DNA of 37,178 nt, taken from an uncultured Clostridia bacterium (lineage in GTDB: Bacteria; Bacillota; Clostridia; Oscillospirales; Ruminococcaceae). Under the pieces are notes generated by a model that saw only the letters and a list, made by a program, of their open reading frames with translations, had not been told where the DNA came from and did not search any database. Within the stretch, counting starts at the first letter, position 1. The number at the start of each line of letters is the position of its first letter. Location: assembly GCA_947625125.1 (NCBI GenBank), contig CANQNF010000026.1, forward strand, positions 1 through 37,178, written 5' to 3'. This document shows positions 33,001 to 37,178 of the stretch, piece after piece. A program made the position numbers and the translations under genes.

Positions 33001-36000
33001 ACGGAGTATCCAATTCCTTCGGGCAGATCGGTGGCTTTCTTAACCTCTCCGTTTGTAAGCGTAAAGTTTGCAACACCGTTGGTGAAGGTCATCTCGCCGT
33101 AAGTACCGTTAAGGGGTTCGTCTAAGGTTACAGTGAAATTGAAGCCCTTGGTAGTATCTGCTCCGACGCCGACTACTGTCTTCTTAACTTCGAGATCGCC
33201 GGCGCCGCGGGTGTTGGTGAATGTCGCCTGAGCAGTACCCTCTTCGGGAATTGTGCCGGTCGAACCGGTAGATTCCGTTGTATAGTGACCCTGATTCGCT
33301 TCAGTTTCGGTTACGGTGTAGCCAATTCCGGCAGGAAGTCCGAGCGCAGTCTTGCTCTCGCTATGCTTAAGAGTGAACTCCGCAACGCCGTTTTCAAAGG
33401 CCATGTCGCCGTATGTGCCGGTGATGGTCTTGTCATCAAGAGTTACAGTGAAGTTAAAGGCCTTATTCTTGTCTCCGCCATCGCCTTTAACAATCTTTTC
33501 AACTTTCAGATCGCCGGTCTTTCGGGTGTTGGTGACAGTGACTGTAGAGGAATCATCAATATTGATTATTCCAGAACCGCAGGAATTATCAGATACCGCT
33601 GTGCCAAAGGTCTTGTCGCCGACAGGTACTTTGCTGCCATCGTTGGTAGTCGAATAAGAAGTCAGATAGTCAGGATCTTCGGCTTCGGTAACTTTATAAC
33701 TTACGCCTGCAGGGAGGCCCTTGATTGTATAGTGCTCGCCGTTTTTGAGTATAATACCCTCAATTTTACCGCTTTCCGGAACATTAACCTCAGTGACCGG
33801 AGCTTCTTCACCATCAATGAGATATTTATGATTGGTTTCTACTTTGAAAGTCTTGCCCCTGACAAGTTCAACATTCTCGCCGGAGAACTCAACAGCGAAT
33901 GTGAAGTCCTTTTCTGCGTCTCCGCCATCGCCGGCAACAACTTTTTCAACAGTCAGGCCGCCAAGCGCAGGAGTATTAGTAACTTCAAGCGTCCCGTAAG
34001 GGTTAACTACAATGTATTCCTTGCCGATAGTATCATCACGCAATCCGTAATAATACCTGATCGGTTTGTCTAACTTCTCATATCCCCCCGGGGCCTTTGT
34101 CTCTACTAAGAAGTACCAGTTGTCTGGGCCTAATTTGTCGCTCTCGAAATACACAGTTCCGTCTTCGCCGGTTGTGTAATCGCCGATGTAGCTAACACTA
34201 TAACCTTGTATAGGTTTAGATGGGTCTTCCTTAAGCACCGAGCCTTCTTTGCGTTCAATATAGAGCTTAAATGTCGCTCCTGCGAGAGGAGTTTTAGTAT
34301 CGGCGTCGACCTTTTTAACAGTCATACCAAAGGCGCTGCCGCTGCCCGATTGGTTGATATGATCGACGTTCAGCAAGCTGCTGTACCCGTCATCGGATTG
34401 GGCGACTCCCTCAATGCCGGCTGAATTTGAAACCTGTATGCCTACTCCTTTCTTGGGGATTCTGGCCTCATAGGTTATATCCAGCGGAACGCCGTCGGGA
34501 ACAACTATTGTAAGCTGAAGCTTTTCGCCGCTGCCATCTGCCGCTTTAACCGTTTCGGTTTTAACTGTAACGTCAACCGGCTTCGCTGTCTTCGTATTGG
34601 TTACTTTAACAGAACTTTTAACGATTTCAAGATTTTCACTCTTGTCTACTACATTTAAAGTCTCGCTATTGGGATCAAGATCGGCGCCTTCCGGGTTGAT
34701 AGCCAGGGTGAACTTAAGCAGATCGCTGTTGCCGTCTACTTGTTCCGCCTTCTTAGTCAGCTTGGCAGGGTAGTACTCGATCGTCTTATCCGCAGACCAG
34801 TGTGTTGTGGTTTTGTCTTTAATCTCAGCGTGGTTTTTCACCGGGACCGGCTCGTTGGCTGTGGCGTTATTCTTCTTCCAATCATCAGAGGCTTTCAGTT
34901 GGTAGTGGAACTCGAGCGACGTCATTTCACTGCCTATGAACCAGTTGTCCAGTTCTTTGTTTCCATTAACACCAATATCGTCTTGGAAAACAGCCAAAGG
35001 TACGCAGATAATATTATTTTCTTTATCATACAACCGGCTATCATAGTTGATTTTATGAAATTCCTGCTTATTATTCTGTCCGCATGCGACGGCGTACAGG
35101 CTTCCATCTACATACTCCCAACCTTCGGGCAGCTTGTCGTAAAACACCGCCTGCATACTACCGGAAAACATTGTGTCGACGTTCCACCCATTTGGTTCTC
35201 CCAGACCATACCACTCTGTCGCCACATCGTGAAAATACGTCTTGACGGTGCTGTCGGTGGTGTTGATGGTGACGGTGTAGTCGATGGTGCCATCGGCCTT
35301 GTTCAGCTCGCCGGTCTTGATCATGTCGTCGGCGTTGTTGAAGAACACCGAGTAGCCGGGGAAATAGCCGCCGTAGCGGAGGGCGACGTTGTTGGTGATT
35401 CCGGCCCTCAGGACTTCCTCCGGGGTCAGCTGCAGTTCTTCCCTACTGCTCCCATCATCGTTTAAATCGTAAAGCGTCATAGGCTCGGTTGAGGACATAT
35501 CCAGGTCGTACTCGGTGATGATGAGACGGTCCTTGTCGTAGTCCCAACTGCCCCATTCGCCCCACACTTCGCCTGCTTTGCCGAAGATGATGTACAGACT
35601 CTTGTCAGCAAAGTAATAGAGGTAATTATTGCGGCTGGCATTGTTGTATCCGTCCGGAACATTCCAACCATCGTACGAATAGCCGGTCAGCTCTTCCGCG
35701 TTTTCTGCAAGCTCACTAAATGACCTGATCTTATCAGGAGCCGGAGTATTGTCGGCCCAATCATCGCCGCCAAACCACTCATTCACGTCCACGGCTTTTA
35801 CTGTAAGGTTCTTGACCTTGCCGTTAGGCGTAAACTCCTTAAGATACCACTTCTTGCCGTTATACTGCACATACATATCGTCGTAGATTTGGAGGGGGGT
35901 CCACTTACCGGCAGGCACCACCGTGTACAGGGTGTAGTGCAGGGTTTTGGTCGCCTCGCTGTAGCTCTGGTCCTTGCAAATCACGCCGTGTCCGTCGGGG

Positions 36001-37130
36001 GACATAAAGACCTCGCAGCTGTCGGCCGCTTCCTGCGTCACGTGTATGTTTTCCACCTTGCTGGGGTCACCGGGGTCTTCGACCGGCATGTTGCCGGTGA
36101 AGGTGGCCTTGTTCTCCATGTTGGCCCAAAGATGGAGGTTGGGGTTGCTCACATTTACATCGTAGGTGTAGGTGAAGCGGAGCTCGTCGCCCTCTTTAAG
36201 GGGATAGTAGTCGCTTCCTTCTTTGATCTTCACCTGGAATTCCTTGCCCAGGGGATTCTCAGGGCCGCCTTTCGTCTCTGTCAGTTCGTAGTCATCATCT
36301 GTAAGGGTATAGGTATGCTCTTCGGAGCCATCATTCCGCTTGAGCGTAACGGTAACACCGCCAGACGGTCCCTCCAGACTGAACGCGCTGTTCTGAGGAA
36401 GGGTGAGAACGTCATTGAGCGTCGCGTCGTTAAGCTCACCGTGCTCCACGGTTACCTTCACGGTGTAGGAAAGGGTGCCGCCCGTTCTTTTGTCCGCGTT
36501 CTCCGTATAAACGCCGTCCTTCTCAATCTTGACCCGGGGCTGATCGGTAATCTCGAAGGTAAAGTCCTCGCCGACGCCGCCGAAATCCACCGACCCGCTG
36601 CTGCTGCCATGAGTAACATCTGCAGTTGCATCCATGTCAAAGGACAGCTTTACATTTGACGCCGTTTCGAGAGCCGCCTTGCCCTCGGGGCTAAGCGTCA
36701 GGGTCAGCAGCCCGTTTTCATCGACAGAATACTGACCTACATTCACTTCATGGGTGACTTGCTTCCCGTCCTCGTTTTCGGTGATGGTTATCACAAGGTC
36801 CTTCGGGGAATGGTCAGTGACCTTGAACTGCGTGGGCATCTGATAGGTCAGGGCCCCGTCGGTCGAGAATTGGAGTCCCTGAACGCCGCCCTCGGAAAAT
36901 TCGAGGTGGATACTGTAGCTGTCGCCGTTGGTAAGCGTCCCGTCGATGGGTTTACCCTCGGCGTCGGTTATCGAGACCGCGCTCAGAAAATCTTTCAGAT
37001 CTTTGCTTTCGCTTTTGCTGTTATCGGCCGCTTCCGCGATTGCAGACATTCCGGGCATACTGAACATAAACGTCAGCGCCAGAACAACTGCCAAAATCCT
37101 GTTAAGCAGTGTCATCTTTTTCATGCTCAT
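24072..37130 (-). CDS. Giant FPATG-anchored multi-Cna_B surface protein (4352 aa)
   Basis: Secreted wall-anchored fibre protein. Signal peptide at residues 1-34 (hydrophobic 12-24, MSAIAEA end). A ~900-residue N-terminal region of Ig-like/adhesin beta domains (34332-37030) is followed by one SpaA-like Cna_B domain (33966-34331), 14 DUF5979-like repeats (29106-33965), one of them an FctA/Spy0128-like pilin domain, and 15 shorter DUF7601-like repeats (24696-29105). Then come a last Cna_B domain, a Pro/Asn/Asp-rich stretch, FPATG (24198-24212), a TM helix and a charged tail (RKSKENSESAE). By eye every repeat keeps a Lys near its start, a Glu in a YTVTE-like strand and an Asn near its end (VTNTY), the residues that make isopeptide bonds in Cna_B domains. 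ATG 37130 follows AAGGAGCAA. SrtB of the same locus is the likely anchor enzyme. Confidence 0.93.
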   Translation of the reverse strand: MSMKKMTLLNRILAVVLALTFMFSMPGMSAIAEAADNSKSESKDLKDFLSAVSITDAEGKPIDGTLTNGDSYSIHLEFSEGGVQGLQFSTDGALTYQMPTQFKVTDHSPKDLVITITENEDGKQVTHEVNVGQYSVDENGLLTLTLSPEGKAALETASNVKLSFDMDATADVTHGSSSGSVDFGGVGEDFTFEITDQPRVKIEKDGVYTENADKRTGGTLSYTVKVTVEHGELNDATLNDVLTLPQNSAFSLEGPSGGVTVTLKRNDGSEEHTYTLTDDDYELTETKGGPENPLGKEFQVKIKEGSDYYPLKEGDELRFTYTYDVNVSNPNLHLWANMENKATFTGNMPVEDPGDPSKVENIHVTQEAADSCEVFMSPDGHGVICKDQSYSEATKTLHYTLYTVVPAGKWTPLQIYDDMYVQYNGKKWYLKEFTPNGKVKNLTVKAVDVNEWFGGDDWADNTPAPDKIRSFSELAENAEELTGYSYDGWNVPDGYNNASRNNYLYYFADKSLYIIFGKAGEVWGEWGSWDYDKDRLIITEYDLDMSSTEPMTLYDLNDDGSSREELQLTPEEVLRAGITNNVALRYGGYFPGYSVFFNNADDMIKTGELNKADGTIDYTVTINTTDSTVKTYFHDVATEWYGLGEPNGWNVDTMFSGSMQAVFYDKLPEGWEYVDGSLYAVACGQNNKQEFHKINYDSRLYDKENNIICVPLAVFQDDIGVNGNKELDNWFIGSEMTSLEFHYQLKASDDWKKNNATANEPVPVKNHAEIKDKTTTHWSADKTIEYYPAKLTKKAEQVDGNSDLLKFTLAINPEGADLDPNSETLNVVDKSENLEIVKSSVKVTNTKTAKPVDVTVKTETVKAADGSGEKLQLTIVVPDGVPLDITYEARIPKKGVGIQVSNSAGIEGVAQSDDGYSSLLNVDHINQSGSGSAFGMTVKKVDADTKTPLAGATFKLYIERKEGSVLKEDPSKPIQGYSVSYIGDYTTGEDGTVYFESDKLGPDNWYFLVETKAPGGYEKLDKPIRYYYGLRDDTIGKEYIVVNPYGTLEVTNTPALGGLTVEKVVAGDGGDAEKDFTFAVEFSGENVELVRGKTFKVETNHKYLIDGEEAPVTEVNVPESGKIEGIILKNGEHYTIKGLPAGVSYKVTEAEDPDYLTSYSTTNDGSKVPVGDKTFGTAVSDNSCGSGIINIDDSSTVTVTNTRKTGDLKVEKIVKGDGGDKNKAFNFTVTLDDKTITGTYGDMAFENGVAEFTLKHSESKTALGLPAGIGYTVTETEANQGHYTTESTGSTGTIPEEGTAQATFTNTRGAGDLEVKKTVVGVGADTTKGFNFTVTLDEPLNGTYGEMTFTNGVANFTLTNGEVKKATDLPEGIGYSVLEKSIGSDYSAKYSGEIGKIEADNTAEVEVTNTRKSGDLEVKKTVVGVGADTTKGFNFTVTLDEPLNGTYGEMTFTNGVAEFTLKGGESATATGLPAGITYTVTEAEANKDNYETTYEITTSSISENNKDYVSKLISKTGMINVGKTSVVTVTNKYKTGDLRVTKNVVVSEANRDPEASFKFTVTLFKDEEVADITGTYGDIYFERGVSKDLVLKDGDIKTATDLPAGLSYTVSEEEVTGEYIVTSTGETGKIEYKETATAAFTNTRKTGGLTVTKTVSASDNNRDENASFEFTVKLGKALTGDYGRMHFENGVATFTLKDGESKTASGLPTGITYEVTEKNYDKYVTAYSTTTEDGDENVHEGTIEENKTVVVTVTNTFKTGGLTVTKTVTGNGADLEKLFHFTVSLSDTTINGDYGDMHFTNGVADLYLSNNNGTATATDLPVGVKYTVIEDRDGEYSSTFTDEIGEIEYDKTATAAFTNTRKTGGLTVTKVVEGKGGDLNKEFHFTVTLENKTVNGTYGEMEFENGAAAFTLKSGESKTAAGLPTGLGYTVKESEENQDNYVTVYTLTTVVKDDYGTGMVFEREVTLTGVSSGVIAEDDSAKVTVTNTFKTGGLEIEKVVTLNGEEDPYDETEFTFTLKLDNEKINGEYGEYTDDESAEHKKIAFTNGEATFTLKHGQSVIFSDLPDGTVYTLTEVNNPNYLETSATTGTIRCCADGRIETLTVTNVRKTGGLEIEKVVALNGKKDESDKTEFGFTLTLDNSEISGEYGDVKFENGVASFTLKQGETVKIDGIPSGTGYTLAEDSNSGYRESGKISGVISHNTDKKPDKLTVTNVKATGDLTVKKTVDGGGEEAAKKTFTFTVTADGVNVPDGKYGDIEFKNGSAAVTITGNGTATAKGLPIGTYKVTENREERNIAEWKLEVSPEGGTAEAEVVNRGETTVEIVNKYTKSTRYVPGVKKTVENEPEEKKVFKFELKDASGAVIDTVEATGSQTVSFGSISYDKEGAYVYTITEVDPHAENDQLVDYYEYDSSEWTLTVTVTRNADTGELEAAAKYTKGSTTSDAYAEFVNKYVPVGSFSVTKAVKGVETDASFSIKVTAVGNSALSGTYGDMTFVDGAATFTLKNGDKKTAIGVPTGTYTVEEDTSTAAVSGYRLSVESKTHETVTVGVGGDAAVEIVNSYEPNPGTLVVKKTVTGSGNPDAEFNFTVTLSDASVNGDRGEMTFKNGVATFTLKNGESKAASNLPAGTNYTVVETEANTGDYVTSYNGVAGAKNAAGTIETEQVSNVEVRNHRPEGKLSIEKKVVGGGDAGAKQDYSFEVTGPENYKNTVTVTGNGKQELKGLVPGTYTITEASADIENYTLKVTTGEGEAAVEGSSVTVEVSADETAKAEVIFTNTYTSALGSLTIKKTVEGGGAEAANKTFTFTVTGPSYPDGHDVTITGSGTAALASLIPGTYTVTEKGGDVKGYDLEVTGGGEAEITADKVTEIDVTNTYTQKLGGLKLTKTVVGGGEEAAAKTYTFKVAGPNRYKETVNITGNGSATLENLVPGTYTVTEVRDGTEVNGYDLAVTGENDVTVEAEKTAEITITNTYTQKLGKLTVVKSLVGGGDEAKAKTYTFTVTGPNGYSNTVTVTGSGTATLEDLVPGVYTVSEENAAIEGYSLEVTGGGNATVEAEKTAAVAVVNTYKPELGSLTITKVVVGGGKEAANKAYTFTVSGPNGYSGTVTITGNGAATLDNLVPGAYTVTENDAGITGYTWAVSGDNGVTVESDKTATVTVVNTYEPMLGSLTIRKVVNAPVTEPTPDPAIAPDEIAADAVIPAVPAYFNVRVAGADDNTGGYDVVHTVPANGSITIEGLVPGLYTVSEVDAGVPGLAWSATGSGDVTVVGGSGAEVTITNNYTVPSPEVGTLIISKAIFGAEEKALNKTFVFDVTGSNGYTNTVTVTGAGSAVLTDLEPAVYTVTERNADIEGYTWSVSVSGEGNVTVGGTAEVTVTNSYTELPKGSLTVNKTVIGGGEEAQNKVYTFNVTGPNGYSNTVTVTGTGSVTITDLEPGTYTVTEVREGAEIEGYTLSVTDGGTAVVGYGTASDVNITNNYTENPKGSLRITKTVTGDTEAAEGKVFIFDIAGPEGYTNTVTVAAGGSVTVSDLKPGTYTVTERSGEIEGYTLEVTGEGDYPVGTEEVEAAINNNYTEIPKGSLTVTKTVTGDTEAAEGKVFIFDIAGPDGYTDAVTVAAGESVTIADLEPGTYTVTEQSGEIEGYTLEVTGEGDYTVGAEEISIEIVNNYTEILKGSLVINKEVVGGGEEAANKTYTFDVTGPEGYSTTVTVTGNGSAVLTDLTLGEYTITEQNAEIEGCTLEVTGSGTVTVKGNENAEITVTNTYTETPKGSLVISKEVVGGGSEASEKTYTFEVTGPNGYSAEVTVIGNGSATLNNLEPGIYTVSEKDAAIEGYTLEVAGEGETEVIANENAAVTITNTYEQIVGSLTITKSVVGGGDEAANKIYTFVITGPNDYSNTVTVIGSGSVTVEGLVPGEYTVTEQNAEIEGYRLTVDGTETATVAADENVDVTITNSYDLIVGSLTITKSVVGGPEDAASREYTFLVTGPDGYAATVTVTGNDSATLEGLVPGEYTVTEQNAEIEGYSLTVDGEGTVTVIADQNIDTTITNNYELLLGSLTLTKAIAGGGEGAANRIYTFVVTGPEGYSNTVNIIGSGSVTLTDLIPGEYVVTEQNAEISGYRWNVSGEGAVTVIGGEGVQLTVTNTYDGLRDINVCKEWYVNGSRTSAPYGAQITVVLLADGEATGDRLTLSEANNWSGAFTGLLVNAEDGHEIVYTVAEVYYAGWTSSVSGSADAGFVITNYTATPEIPNIPNVPDNPYTPPTTPENPDVPYFPNNTFDIPDFDTPLSDILYAEAPLTDIPDLDAPLDAFPATGDESRTYLWAAVMLFSGLGIIVLIAMLIAEGRKSKENSESAE
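24198..24212 (-). other. Cell-wall sorting signal FPATG
   Basis: Codons for F-P-A-T-G are followed by a spacer (DESRT), a TM helix (YLWAAVMLFSGLGIIVLIAMLIA) and a basic/acidic tail of 13 residues. It is an LPXTG variant with Phe at position 1; FPXTG motifs are known on some sortase-assembled pilins. Confidence 0.88.
24696..29105 (-). repeat. 15 tandem DUF7601/Cna_B-like repeats
   Basis: About 98 residues each, starting (K)GSLTITKxVVGGG and running through YTFxVTGPNGYS, VPGTYTVTEQNAEIEGY and ending ITNTYT. Nucleotide similarity is high but not identical, so no recent wholesale expansion is seen. One unit (27,290-27,640) carries a Pro/Ala insertion (TEPTPDPAIAPDEIAADAV). Confidence 0.85.
29106..33965 (-). 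repeat. 14 tandem DUF5979-like repeats
   Basis: Longer repeats (100-150 residues) of the form TGGLTVTKxV, FxFTVTLDN..GTYGDMxFENGVAxFTLKxGES, LPAGIxYTVTE, and TNTRK. This block differs from the downstream block by its GTYGEM/FENG strand pair. The FctA-like unit is 29769-30140. Confidence 0.85.
29769..30140 (-). repeat. FctA/Spy0128-like pilin domain embedded in the repeat array
   Basis: Runs from STRYVPGVKKTV to FVNKYV. It differs from its neighbours by a central GAYVYTITEVD and a SEWTLTVTVTRNADTGEL strand, as in streptococcal backbone pilins with isopeptide linkage. Sequence pattern only. Confidence 0.55.
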
Positions 37131-37158
37131 TTGCTCCTTACATACTTTAGCGGCTTAC

Positions 37159-37178
37159 GACATTATCAGTATAATGTC
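37159..37178. promoter_or_regulatory. Perfect dyad upstream of the giant gene, possible operator
   Basis: GACATTAT-CAGT-ATAATGTC is an 8-bp perfect inverted repeat at the window end, about 30 bases before the ATG. Its minus strand includes TATACT, a possible -10 box. The rest of the promoter lies outside the window. Confidence 0.4.

Noticed and set aside
30528-34073. Several 100-260-codon plus-strand frames across the DUF5979-like block
   Set aside because: Shadows of the repeat array; they start and stop at repeat periods and lack ribosome sites.

Overview
The window looks like a chromosomal segment of an anaerobic gut-type Clostridia bacterium (Oscillospirales/Ruminococcaceae-like). This is inferred from strong GGAGG ribosome binding sites, some GTG and TTG starts, DUF2508/YaaL-like and DUF2726 proteins, an ECF sigma factor paired with a membrane beta-propeller protein, a sortase B, and a giant Gram-positive wall-anchored protein. 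No 16S rRNA or other phylogenetic marker is present, so the taxon is an inference.

Left part (1-10.7 kb): a 37-residue small protein gene; a convergent c-di-GMP phosphodiesterase-like protein (degenerate GGDEF, intact EAL, unusual beta-helix-like tail); then plus-strand housekeeping genes: maf, a Nudix hydrolase with a small partner, a GNAT acetyltransferase coupled to a cysteine-rich DUF3795-like protein, fumC, NAD(P)-malic enzyme and a diacylglycerol-kinase-family lipid kinase. FumC and malic enzyme make a fumarate-malate-pyruvate link. Four of the gaps between these genes hold GC-rich nested palindromes of about 80-140 bp, and several hold tracts of degenerate heptamers.

Middle part (10.7-17.9 kb): a minus-strand ECF sigma/beta-propeller membrane protein operon with a good promoter and a long leader; a zinc-ribbon/DUF2726/CFI-box fusion protein; a tRNA-Ser(TGA) with a consensus promoter; a YaaL-like protein; and a small Cys-rich ORF. 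Around them is a repeat-rich stretch with several families of small palindromic repeats, some showing compensatory stem changes, followed by a broken AP2/HNH-type gene.

Right part (17.97-37.13 kb), all on the minus strand: a 13-kb gene for a 4352-residue secreted protein with 29 tandem Cna_B/DUF5979-like repeats and an FPATG wall-sorting signal; a transglutaminase-fold lipoprotein; a 335-bp hairpin-rich gap; then a tightly packed operon of a PilC-like platform protein, four small single-TM pilin-like proteins, a PilT-like ATPase and sortase B. I read this as a surface-display locus that joins a type IV pilus-like envelope machine, a sortase, a putative covalent cross-linker or protease and one enormous isopeptide-rich fibre protein. 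It is the best candidate here for an undescribed system.
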